Source: Terrimicrobium sacchariphilum (lineage in GTDB: Bacteria > Verrucomicrobiota > Verrucomicrobiia > Chthoniobacterales > Terrimicrobiaceae). Taken from it: DNA of 64,000 nucleotides. The first letter of the stretch is position 1, and every line of letters starts with the position of its first letter. The stretch is from positions 3,534,001-3,598,000 of the forward strand of contig NZ_BDCO01000002.1 of assembly GCF_001613545.1 (NCBI RefSeq). The letters run 5' to 3'. The position numbers were made by a program, and so were the translations under genes. Positions 1 through 8,088 of this stretch are shown here, in pieces. The notes beneath the pieces were generated by a model. It searched no databases. It had not been told where the DNA came from and saw only the letters and a list, made by a program, of their open reading frames with translations.

Positions 1-806
1 CTATAGGCCCCCTGGTTCTGCCATGCCATCGTCCGGTAGATCATGCCAAAGATGATCATGAGCATGAACCAGAGGTTGAAATCCTTGATGGCAAAGGAGT
101 CGAACGGGTTCAGTAGCGACTCGCCAGCCGGGCGATTCTCCAGCACCTGGGATACCTCGCCCCAGCTGAACATCGTCATGAGAAAGGCGATCACGATGAC
201 AAAGATGACCATCGTGACCATGCCCTCGATGCAGTTGGTCACCATGAGCGTGATGAGGCCGCCGGAGAGCGTCAGCGACAGGCTGATGATCAGGAGCAGG
301 GCCATCAGCGGAATGTGCGTGGCGATTTGCCACCCAAACATGTTCACCGTCTGAGGAAGGCCGAGGAAATACGTCATGAATCTCGCCCCCACCACGGGGA
401 TGATGCCAAAGTTGGCCATGCCGGCGGCAAACCCGAGAAACCCGGTGAAGAGGCGGAACCGCTTGCTGTAGCGAATCTCAAAAAACTGCGCCAGCGTGAG
501 AGCGCGTGTCTCGCGGAAGCGATAGATCACCCATCCGCTGATCGTGACAATCAGCATGATGGGGATGCTCAGCCACGTCCACCACGAGAGAACGAAGCCG
601 GACCGCGATATCATCTCGAACGTTCCCACGAAGACCACCGCGCCCGCGCCCTGCTCTCCCTTTGCGACAGCCAGCAGGTAGCGACCGGCCATTCGTCCGC
701 CAGAGAGAAAGTCCGCGACCCCTTTCATGTAGCTTCGCGTGTAGACCGCGACAAAAAGGAGGCCAATAAGGGGTAGCGAGATCAGCAGCCAGTCGATCGT
801 ATGCAT
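1..806 (-). CDS. Sodium:solute symporter family protein (partial, C-terminus outside window)
   Basis: A membrane transporter of the SSS family that would couple sodium entry to uptake of a sugar or other small solute. The visible 268 residues start MHTIDWLLISLPL and contain successive hydrophobic segments separated by short loops, with the family-typical stretch FLSGGRMAGRYLLAVA near residues 33-48 and a GTFEMISRSGFVLSWW segment after it. The ATG at 806 is the first in frame and places the N-terminus directly in the first membrane helix. The gene runs off the left window edge. It lies 74 bp downstream of the secreted hydrolase gene on the same strand, so it probably imports sugars released by that locus; the substrate itself cannot be read from sequence. 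Confidence 0.85.
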   Translation of the reverse strand, partial: MHTIDWLLISLPLIGLLFVAVYTRSYMKGVADFLSGGRMAGRYLLAVAKGEQGAGAVVFVGTFEMISRSGFVLSWWTWLSIPIMLIVTISGWVIYRFRETRALTLAQFFEIRYSKRFRLFTGFLGFAAGMANFGIIPVVGARFMTYFLGLPQTVNMFGWQIATHIPLMALLLIISLSLTLSGGLITLMVTNCIEGMVTMVIFVIVIAFLMTMFSWGEVSQVLENRPAGESLLNPFDSFAIKDFNLWFMLMIIFGMIYRTMAWQNQGAY

Positions 807-880
807 GGAAAGTCAAGGAGTCGGAAAAACCCGACGGGAATGTGGGTGCGGTGGGAGAGACGTTGGAACCTTTCAGGGCA

Positions 881-2932
881 TCAGCTCTTGGCCGCGGCCG
901 TAGTCTCCGGCTCCCGTGCGGCGACCGTGACCTGAATCCATGCAGCGCGGGCTGTGACCCAGAGGGGAACCTCCAGGGTATTGTCCTCGGTCACGCGAAA
1001 TCCAACCAGGCGCGAACGATCCTCGTTGAGATCAGTCAATTCCACCGATACCACCCGCTGATCTGGGGGAACCTTCAGGCTGATCTGCGAGGCAAAGTCG
1101 ACGTCGCGCTTTTGCAGCTGGTTCATGCGCCAGAATCCGATGAGGTACGAACCACCTCGCGACCAGGAGAAGGACTTGATCTTTTCCGGCGCAACGGAGA
1201 AGGACACTGGCAGGTCGATCGCGGCCAGCGAGCCGACATCGCCAAAGGCTTCCGCGATGCGTCGATAGGCCAGGAAGGCGGGACGCAGGCGCGAGGTATC
1301 TTTGGCAACGATGCCAAAGTTTGCCTCGTAGTCGTAGTCCACCTCATCCTGCTTGAAGTCATACCAGTAGAAGCCCGCCACCGGCACGCCGCGCAGACGC
1401 AGGTTCAGGGCGAGCAGCACCTGGCGGGTGAGATAATCCGCCTGCCGGATTTCGCTATCGACCTTGCTGTAGCCCTGCTTGCTTACGGAGTATCCGATCT
1501 CGGTGATGTAGAAGGGGAGAGATTTGTTCTCCGGGGTCTTCGCGCGGCCGAGAGCCAGCCAGTCGCGGACTTCTTTCTCATAACCTTCCGGATCGAGACG
1601 ATCCTGCAACACATCGCCACCTTCCGGGGCGGAGGCACCGCGATACGGATGCGCGCTGATTCCATCGGCAAACTTGAGCAGTCCTTGCTCAAAGGCTTTT
1701 TCCGACCAGATCCGGGCGATGTCTTTTGGGCCTTCCACGAGCTCCTTGAGGTTTTCGTGTTCCCATGCCCCGCCCCATCCCGAGACAGATCCCACGACGA
1801 GATGGGTGTCCGGCGCAACCTCGCGTATGGCTTTGGCAAAGGCCCGCGCGGAGGCTACGAATTCCTCGATCGATCCATCCCAGAATCCCTTGAGATTGGG
1901 TTCATTGTGCAGTTCGACTGCGGTAACGGAGGGATGGTCTTTTGCTAATTGGCCGATCCACTTTGCGAAGGCGGCGACATTGGGATCGGATTTCTTGCCA
2001 AACATCGGGACCAGCAACACCGAGATGCCAGCCTCGTCGTACTGCTTCAGGCATTTCTCGACGTGGGCCCGGTTTTCCGCAGCGGTACGGTTGTTGCCGC
2101 CAGCGAAGGGCTTGTCCCCGACGAAGAACGGTTGGTAAAGCGGCTCCCGCACGGTTTGGATGCCGCTTTGCTGCAGCAGGGGAAGGATATACTCCTGGCC
2201 CCAATAAGCCGGTCGGGGAGCGCCATCAACCGTTCTGGCCTTGGCGGGGAAAAAAAAATCGGTGTGCATGAGGTGTCCACACACACCGAAGAAGGGGATC
2301 GCCGCCCTCGCCCGGCCCGGCAGACCCGGGCTGGGCAGAAACGCCACCTCGCGATAGCTTTCAGTGGGAACTAGGGCTTTTTTTTTTGTCGGTTGCTCAT
2401 CGCCTGCGGGCTGAGCGTCGAATGTCACCTCGGAGAGGACGATCTGGTTGTGATCCGTGACGAACTGAGTGCGGAGCTTCTTGGCCACGATCGGTGTCGC
2501 AAACTCCACGGACACCTTTTGGATCGCGCCAGATTCAAAGGGGATCTCGATTTCCGCCACCGGCTCGCCATTCAGGTCATCATCGGCATAAATCCGCACC
2601 CGGTCGGGATGGCTCTGTGGCAGGTCGGCCGCCGGATGGGTGATGACCACCTCCATGCCACTGAACTTAAGCAACTCGTCAAAGCTCCAGTCGATGCTGA
2701 GGTTTTTTACATCCCACGCACCGAAGACATTCTGCGGGCCGGTGGGACCAGAGTCCTTGTTGGTCAGCAGGGATTTGTTGGGGTCCGCCTCGATCAATTT
2801 GTCGAGACCCGGCTGCTCCGGATAGTCGTACGTGCCATAATAAGGCGAGCCAACCTCCGCCCAGGCAGTCGACAGCCCGAGAGCGATAGCAAAGGCTCCG
2901 GGGAGGGATTTTCGGAATAGGGAGTATTTCAT
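881..2932 (-). CDS. Secreted clan GH-A glycoside hydrolase with N-terminal discoidin-like domain
   Basis: A 683-residue exported enzyme. Residues 1-25 look like a signal peptide (hydrophobic GAFAIALGLSTAWA). Residues about 60-175 resemble an F5/8 type C (discoidin-like) beta-sandwich, a common carbohydrate-binding or adhesion module. The rest looks like a TIM barrel of clan GH-A: the acid/base candidate is E344 in ELHNEPN and the nucleophile candidate is E478 in FYITEIGYS. Arrangement resembles GH39/GH5-type enzymes, but I cannot fix the family. It is part of the leftward block with a PEP-CTERM protein, a prepilin-like protein and a symporter, consistent with outside-the-cell cleavage of a plant polysaccharide followed by import. 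Two homopolymer runs (around 2249-2259 and 2369-2380) are in frame and do not disrupt the gene. Confidence 0.8.
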   Translation of the reverse strand: MKYSLFRKSLPGAFAIALGLSTAWAEVGSPYYGTYDYPEQPGLDKLIEADPNKSLLTNKDSGPTGPQNVFGAWDVKNLSIDWSFDELLKFSGMEVVITHPAADLPQSHPDRVRIYADDDLNGEPVAEIEIPFESGAIQKVSVEFATPIVAKKLRTQFVTDHNQIVLSEVTFDAQPAGDEQPTKKKALVPTESYREVAFLPSPGLPGRARAAIPFFGVCGHLMHTDFFFPAKARTVDGAPRPAYWGQEYILPLLQQSGIQTVREPLYQPFFVGDKPFAGGNNRTAAENRAHVEKCLKQYDEAGISVLLVPMFGKKSDPNVAAFAKWIGQLAKDHPSVTAVELHNEPNLKGFWDGSIEEFVASARAFAKAIREVAPDTHLVVGSVSGWGGAWEHENLKELVEGPKDIARIWSEKAFEQGLLKFADGISAHPYRGASAPEGGDVLQDRLDPEGYEKEVRDWLALGRAKTPENKSLPFYITEIGYSVSKQGYSKVDSEIRQADYLTRQVLLALNLRLRGVPVAGFYWYDFKQDEVDYDYEANFGIVAKDTSRLRPAFLAYRRIAEAFGDVGSLAAIDLPVSFSVAPEKIKSFSWSRGGSYLIGFWRMNQLQKRDVDFASQISLKVPPDQRVVSVELTDLNEDRSRLVGFRVTEDNTLEVPLWVTARAAWIQVTVAAREPETTAAAKS

Positions 2933-2980
2933 GGAAATGCGGTAAATTTTGCGGATGGAATCCGTATCCGGATGGGAGTT

Positions 2981-3712
2981 TTACTTCTGGCCGTCATCCC
3001 AGAGGCCGCCCTGTCCCCAGCCATTCCAGCCAAAGGAAAAACCCTCAGGATTCTTCGGGTAGGCACGTCCCCACTGATTAGGCATGGATTCCACATGACC
3101 GTCGAGCAGCGCGACATTGGAGCGATCCTTGGGATGCCAGTAAACCGTGGGCGAACGCAGAAAGGTGGCATCGAAGGCAAGAATGACCTTTGATGGTTCC
3201 TCCACGGCGGCCAGGGTGCCAGGCACGGAATTGCCGGGCCGATATCCATTGGAGGCACTGAGGTAGGTCACGCCGCGTTCCGTGGAGTTGGCCACTTCGT
3301 AACTGTTGCCTGCCCATTTGAAGTTCGAGTTCTTGAGATCGTTCCCGCCAGCTCCTCCGATGTCTGCCGGGCAGTGAAAGACCTCGGCATTCGGCAGGTA
3401 GGGACCGAGTGTACGCTGGGAGAGGGAAGGCCCTCCCCACATGGGAGGATTGCCTCCCCAGCCGAGAAGGTTGTCCGTATCATAATTGCCGATACGTCCA
3501 TTGTGCTCACCAGCATACATGATGAAGGCCGCGCCGATCTGCCGCAGATTGGCGACACACTTGGTTTCCTTGCTCTTTGCCACGGCGTTTTTCATCCCGG
3601 GAATGAGCAGGGCAGCCAGGATCGCGATCACTCCGATGGCGGCGAGCAACTCTACCAGAGTGAAAGCTTCGCCAGGGTGGGATCGGCGAGTCATGCGACG
3701 GCCCGGGTTCAT
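2981..3712 (-). CDS. Prepilin-type N-terminal cleavage/methylation domain protein (DG-motif family)
   Basis: A 243-residue pseudopilin-like protein. The N-terminus has the type IV prepilin signature FTLVELLAAIGVIAILAALL at about residues 17-36, which a PilD-type peptidase would cut just before the Phe; the hydrophobic helix then anchors the protein. The C-terminal part has NVALLDGHVESMP, the conserved DG motif of a large paralogous family in Verrucomicrobiota and Planctomycetota. The first ATG (3712) is used; an internal ATG six residues later is possible. It lies 32 bp downstream of the PEP-CTERM gene and upstream of the hydrolase on the same strand. Whether it forms a secretion pseudopilus, a surface structure or is simply a secreted protein is unknown. 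Confidence 0.85.
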   Translation of the reverse strand: MNPGRRMTRRSHPGEAFTLVELLAAIGVIAILAALLIPGMKNAVAKSKETKCVANLRQIGAAFIMYAGEHNGRIGNYDTDNLLGWGGNPPMWGGPSLSQRTLGPYLPNAEVFHCPADIGGAGGNDLKNSNFKWAGNSYEVANSTERGVTYLSASNGYRPGNSVPGTLAAVEEPSKVILAFDATFLRSPTVYWHPKDRSNVALLDGHVESMPNQWGRAYPKNPEGFSFGWNGWGQGGLWDDGQK

Positions 3713-3744
3713 GAGGTGTTCTGGGGGGGGAGGAGGCAGGCTGT

Positions 3745-4467
3745 TTAGGCTGCCTTGCGTCGTTTAATAATAGCGATGAATGCGAGTCCCGCAATGATCA
3801 GGCCCCAGGTCTTGGGTTCCGGAACGGTTCCCCAAACCGCCATTTCGCCGAGCACCACCTGATGGTAGTAGGTCTGGCCGGGAAGCACGGGTTCTCCGGC
3901 ATTTGGAGCATAACGGTTGGTGTAAAACATCACGTATTGGGCGTTGACCGCAGCCGCCGGGTTGATCGTCAGGATCTGGTTGCTGCCATCGGATGGAGCG
4001 GGATCTGTCCAGCGACCGAAAAGTGTGTAGTTCACCCCATCAGTGCTGGTGTAGGCCTGGAACAAGCCGACACCCGCGGTATTGTTGGAGGAGTTGAACA
4101 GCGCGGAGATCGTGACGTACTCGATGCGGTAGACGTTGTTCAGATTAAAGATCGCGGTCTGTCCCACACTGGAGTCCCAAGCCGAGAAGGTGGCAAAGTT
4201 GCCGCCGCCGCTGGCGCTGGTTCCGTCCACCATCTTGGTAAACGAAGTGTCCTGCGCGAGGGTCTGGGAATCCGTGTTGCCCGGACCATTGCCAGCACTG
4301 GTATTAGTCCCCCAGGTGTAGGTAGCGCCGGTGGAGAGCTTTACGACACTGCCCGGATAGTCTCCGCTCGTATTGTTGTTGGACAAGAGCACCGCGGAGC
4401 ACGGAGTGACACCGGCAATCACGAAGGCAACTGCCGCAGTAAGGATGGAGGTGTTGATGATACGCAT
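3745..4467 (-). CDS. PEP-CTERM sorting domain-containing protein
   Basis: A 240-residue exported protein. The N-terminus MRIINTSILTAAVAFVIAG is a signal peptide; the C-terminus has VPEPKTWGLIIAGLAFIAII followed by the basic tail KRRKAA, the full PEP-CTERM tripartite sorting signal, so it should be processed by an exosortase at the cell envelope. The central part (about 30-200) resembles an F5/8 type C-like sandwich, with residues such as IFNLNNVYRIEYVTISALF. PEP-CTERM proteins in this phylum often accompany exopolysaccharide production. It is the first gene downstream of the LacI regulator in the same direction, so co-expression with the sugar-degrading genes is likely. No exosortase gene is present in the window. 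Confidence 0.9.
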   Translation of the reverse strand: MRIINTSILTAAVAFVIAGVTPCSAVLLSNNNTSGDYPGSVVKLSTGATYTWGTNTSAGNGPGNTDSQTLAQDTSFTKMVDGTSASGGGNFATFSAWDSSVGQTAIFNLNNVYRIEYVTISALFNSSNNTAGVGLFQAYTSTDGVNYTLFGRWTDPAPSDGSNQILTINPAAAVNAQYVMFYTNRYAPNAGEPVLPGQTYYHQVVLGEMAVWGTVPEPKTWGLIIAGLAFIAIIKRRKAA

Positions 4468-4507
4468 GTGGGGAGGGAGTTGAGTTGCTGGAGGGGACAG
4501 GGAAAAG

Positions 4508-5515
4508 TCAGCGAGACGGCGGCGCGCAGGACTGGCGCACGATCAATTCGTTCTCAAGAACCTGTGTGGGAAGCTCTTCGGACTTGCCTTTCAGCTTCAG
4601 GTCGACCGCGCGCGCGGCGTCGTAGCCCATGCGGCGAAGCGGTTGGCGTACCGTGGTGAGCGGCGGATTGTAAAAACGGCTGCCAGGATTGTCGTCATAC
4701 CCAACCACCGAGATATCCTCGGGCACCTTGAGCCCCATCTCGGCACAGCGGCAGATCGCGCCGCATGCCATCAGGTCATTAGTGGCAAAGATGGCCGTCA
4801 CGGAGGGATCGCGATCCAGGAGCCAGCCCGCCTGCTTGTATCCGGCGAACTCGCTCAGCCCGGAGGCATCGTGCTCGACGATGAGTCCGCTCGGCAGCTT
4901 AATCTCCGCCTCCTCCATGGCCTTCTTGAATCCTGCCAGGCGTTCCTGGTGGTCGACGTTTCCGTCAAGCTGACCGCAGAGAAACCCAATGCGACGATGA
5001 CCGAGGCGAATGAGATAGCGCGTCTGCTCATAGGCTCCCTGGAAACAGTTGCAGTCAATATAACCGACGCTCTTTTCCTCGCGGCGGGAGGTGACCAGTA
5101 CGAGCGGAATGCGCGCCGCCTTCATGGACTCGACATCATCCGCTTCGGCTGGCGAAATCATAACTGCACCGTTGCAGCGCTTTTTACGCAAGATCTCCGC
5201 CAGCGAAACCGACTCGCCGACCTGCTTCGGGCTAAAGTAAATCAGTGAGGTCTCAATGCCTGCCTCAAAGGCATAGGCCGACACGCCGGTAAATACCCGG
5301 GAGAAGAAACTGTCAAAGCTCGGCGCATCACTGCGTACCACGACACCTAAACGCGTGTTGCGGCGAACATTCCCGCGAGGCCGGTAACCGTTGCGCTCGA
5401 TCACCTCCATCGTCTTGCGGCGCACTTCGTCGCTCACGCCGTCCTCGTGATTCAAGATCCGGGAGACGGTCGCAACGGAAACTCCGGAGGCTTTTGCGAT
5501 CGCTGTAATGTTCAT
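4508..5515 (-). CDS. LacI family transcriptional regulator
   Basis: A 335-residue DNA-binding regulator. Residues 1-50 hold the LacI helix-turn-helix (ITAIAKASGVSVATVSRILN) with the hinge helix region following; residues about 58-330 are the periplasmic-binding-protein-like sugar sensor fold (LGVVVRSD at the start, IFATNDLMACGA and VVGYDDNPGSRFYNPPLTT further on). It should bind an operator as a dimer and respond to a sugar or sugar phosphate. It is divergent from the beta-mannosidase operon, and a perfect 16-bp palindrome (5556-5571) in the shared promoter region is the likely target. The leftward genes (PEP-CTERM, prepilin-like, hydrolase, symporter) follow it in the same direction. Confidence 0.93.
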   Translation of the reverse strand: MNITAIAKASGVSVATVSRILNHEDGVSDEVRRKTMEVIERNGYRPRGNVRRNTRLGVVVRSDAPSFDSFFSRVFTGVSAYAFEAGIETSLIYFSPKQVGESVSLAEILRKKRCNGAVMISPAEADDVESMKAARIPLVLVTSRREEKSVGYIDCNCFQGAYEQTRYLIRLGHRRIGFLCGQLDGNVDHQERLAGFKKAMEEAEIKLPSGLIVEHDASGLSEFAGYKQAGWLLDRDPSVTAIFATNDLMACGAICRCAEMGLKVPEDISVVGYDDNPGSRFYNPPLTTVRQPLRRMGYDAARAVDLKLKGKSEELPTQVLENELIVRQSCAPPSR

Positions 5516-5555
5516 TGGTGCGAAATAAATTCCATTTCTCCCGAAATGTCAAAAG

Positions 5556-5571
5556 AAAGTTACGTAACTTT
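5556..5571. promoter_or_regulatory. Perfect 16-bp palindrome, probable LacI-family operator
   Basis: The sequence AAAGTTACGTAACTTT is perfectly palindromic, with a central CG step as is usual for LacI-family operators. It lies 40 bp upstream of the start codon of the LacI-type gene and about 52 bp upstream of the beta-mannosidase start, so one repressor dimer could control both directions. The assignment to this regulator is inferred from position and symmetry. Confidence 0.6.
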
Positions 5572-5623
5572 TAAATGGATTTCCGAAAGAGCAGTGTTAC
5601 AGAGGTAGTTGTCTTTCCTGTTC

Positions 5624-8086
5624 ATGAATCTTTCCTCCTCCCCTTCGATACGGTGGTTTTTCTCGGAATCCGACGCGCCCAAGTGGCATGAAGCCGAGGT
5701 TCCCGGCTGTGTTCACACCGACCTGCTGCGACACAAACTGATCCCGCACCCCTTTCTGGAGCAAAACGAGGAGAAGGTGCAATGGATCGAAGAGCGAGCC
5801 TGGAGGTACCGCTGCGACTTTGACCTGGAGGAGGGAACCCTTGCATCGGAGCACGTTGAACTCGTAGCCGAGGGCCTCGATACGCTCGCGGAAGTGATCC
5901 TCAACGGCGAGATCATCTCGCACACCGAGAACATGTTCCTGGAGTACCGGTGGGACGTTCGCTCGCTGCTTAAGCCAAAGGGCAATCGCCTTGAGGTCGT
6001 TTTCTCCAGTCCGATGGAGTACATCCGGGCGCGGCAAAGCCCTAGCGACATGCCGGAGGCCAATGATCCGGTCGGCGGCTCATCGCACATCCGCAAGGAG
6101 CAGTGCTCTTTTGGCTGGGACTGGGGTCCGCGTCTCGCCACCTGCGGGATTTACAAACCGCTGCGCCTGCACGCGTGGTCGCGCAATCGTATCCGCTCGG
6201 TGCGCGTCGAGCAGCGACATGAAGCGGGAGACGTCACGATCATAATGCACCCAGATCTCGCAAGGAAAGGACAGGTCGCGGGAGTGATCCGGCGCCAGGG
6301 GAAAACGGTCGCCACGCTCAAGGACGGAGCCTTTCACATTCGCAAGCCCGAGCTGTGGTGGCCCGCCGGGCATGGATCGCAGCCGCTCTATGAGATCGAG
6401 ATCACGCTGATCGAGCGCGGAGAGGTGGTGGATACCTGGCAGCGACGCATCGGCCTGCGCACGATCGTGCTCGACCGGCATGCGGATGAGTTTGGTGAGA
6501 CGTTTCAATTTGTCGTCAACGGACGTGCGATTTTCGCCAAGGGGGCCAACTGGATTCCGGCGCATAGCTTTGTCACGGAGGTACGGCGGCAGGATTACGA
6601 CGATCTGCTGACTAGTGCCGTCGAGGCCAATATGAACATGATCCGCGTCTGGGGCGGCGGGATCTACGAGATGGAGGAGTTTTACGATCTCTGCGATGAA
6701 AAGGGGCTGCTCGTGTGGCAGGACTTCATGTTTGCCTGTGCGCTGTACCCCGGCACCAAGGAGTTCCTCCGGAGCGTCGAGCAGGAGGCCCGCCATCAGG
6801 TCGCGCGGCTCGCCCATCGAGCCTGCCTCGCACTCTGGTGCGGCAATAATGAGATCGAGCAATCACCCGCCGAGATTCTGAAAACCAAGCAGCGGAAGGC
6901 GGCCTACGAGAATGTCTTTTACCGAATTCTCCCGGATGCGGTGGCCAGATACGATGGGGTAACGGCCTACTGGCCATCGACTCCCCATAACCCCGCGGGG
7001 TATGAACTCGGCCACAACAGCGAGGACGCAGGCGACAGTCACTTCTGGGAAGTCTGGCACGCGCGCAAGCCGGTGAATACCTACGAGACCAAGCGGTTCC
7101 GCTTCTGCTCGGAATTTGGCATGCAGTCGTACAGTTCCCCGCAAGTGGCGCGCACCTTCTGCCCGACCGGCGAACTCAATGTTCTCAGCCCGGTGATGGA
7201 GGCCCACCAGAAAAATCCCGCGGGCAATCTCATCATTCTCGAGTACATCTCTCGCCGCTACCGTTTCCCGCTGGATTATGCCAGCCTCGCCTATCTCTCG
7301 CAGCTGAATCAGGCGTACTGCATGAAGGTCGGCGTGGAGCACTTTCGCCGCTCGATGCCTTGTACGATGGGCTCACTATATTGGCAGCTCAACGACACGT
7401 GGCCAGGCTTTTCCTGGAGCAGCCTGGAGTTTGGCGGACGCTGGAAGGCGCTGCACTATGCGGCGCGGCGTTTCTATGCTCCGGTGCTGGTCTCCGCCCG
7501 TCTGCTCGGCGACGAGACGCAGGAAAAGCACAATCGCCTGCGCAATACGATCCACGAGGTGGCACTGTATGCAGTCTCCGATCTCGCCAAGACAACAAAG
7601 GCTCGCCTGGAGTGGACTCTATACCACATCGATGGTCGGCAGGTTCTTTCCACCGGGCGCAATATCCGACTGGAGCCGGGAAGCTCGCGGCTCGTTGAAA
7701 AGCTCGACCTCTCGCATGAGATCGCCCGGTACGGGCGCAACGTCCTGTATCTGCGCGTCGCACTGCGCGTGGCGGGCGAGATTCTCTCCCAGGATACGGT
7801 GTTTCTCACGGCTCCGAAATTCATGGAGCTGCCACGAACGAGGATTCGTTACTCCGCCAGGCGGAAGACCGCAGGCCATTGGGAAATGGAGTTTCACAGC
7901 AAGGGGTTTCATCATCAGGTGGAATTTGATCTCGGGGATACTGCTTTTCGCGCCAGCGATAATTTCTTCGATCTTTATCCCGGTGAGAGTCACGCCGTCC
8001 AGGTGCGCCTGAGCGACGATCTCACCCTCGCCGAGCTCAAGCAGCGCCTCACGATACGCTCGCTCGTCGACACCTACGGAGAATAG
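5624..8086 (+). CDS. Beta-mannosidase (GH2 family)
   Basis: An 820-residue enzyme that removes terminal beta-linked mannose from oligosaccharides. The N-terminal part has the mannosidase-specific pattern WHEAEVPGCVHTDLL and a jelly roll (VPGCVHTDLL ... EHVELVAEGLDTLAEVILNG); the TIM barrel follows (NMNMIRVWGGGIYE). The acid/base candidate is E410 in ALWCGNNEIE and the nucleophile candidate E497 in FCSEFGMQSY. I see no signal peptide, so it is probably intracellular and acts on imported fragments. The ATG at 5624 is preferred; an upstream in-frame TTG at 5609 sits too close (3 nt) to the purine-rich AGAGG at 5601-5605, which itself is rather far from 5624, so the start is not certain. First gene of a four-gene overlapping operon. 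Confidence 0.93.
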   Translation: MNLSSSPSIRWFFSESDAPKWHEAEVPGCVHTDLLRHKLIPHPFLEQNEEKVQWIEERAWRYRCDFDLEEGTLASEHVELVAEGLDTLAEVILNGEIISHTENMFLEYRWDVRSLLKPKGNRLEVVFSSPMEYIRARQSPSDMPEANDPVGGSSHIRKEQCSFGWDWGPRLATCGIYKPLRLHAWSRNRIRSVRVEQRHEAGDVTIIMHPDLARKGQVAGVIRRQGKTVATLKDGAFHIRKPELWWPAGHGSQPLYEIEITLIERGEVVDTWQRRIGLRTIVLDRHADEFGETFQFVVNGRAIFAKGANWIPAHSFVTEVRRQDYDDLLTSAVEANMNMIRVWGGGIYEMEEFYDLCDEKGLLVWQDFMFACALYPGTKEFLRSVEQEARHQVARLAHRACLALWCGNNEIEQSPAEILKTKQRKAAYENVFYRILPDAVARYDGVTAYWPSTPHNPAGYELGHNSEDAGDSHFWEVWHARKPVNTYETKRFRFCSEFGMQSYSSPQVARTFCPTGELNVLSPVMEAHQKNPAGNLIILEYISRRYRFPLDYASLAYLSQLNQAYCMKVGVEHFRRSMPCTMGSLYWQLNDTWPGFSWSSLEFGGRWKALHYAARRFYAPVLVSARLLGDETQEKHNRLRNTIHEVALYAVSDLAKTTKARLEWTLYHIDGRQVLSTGRNIRLEPGSSRLVEKLDLSHEIARYGRNVLYLRVALRVAGEILSQDTVFLTAPKFMELPRTRIRYSARRKTAGHWEMEFHSKGFHHQVEFDLGDTAFRASDNFFDLYPGESHAVQVRLSDDLTLAELKQRLTIRSLVDTYGE

Positions 8087-8088
8087 CC

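Noticed and set aside
2369-2380. A long T-run inside the GH-A hydrolase gene as a frameshift site
   Set aside because: Read on the coding strand it is AAA codons (Lys) in the PTKKKALV stretch, in frame, with intact sequence on both sides.
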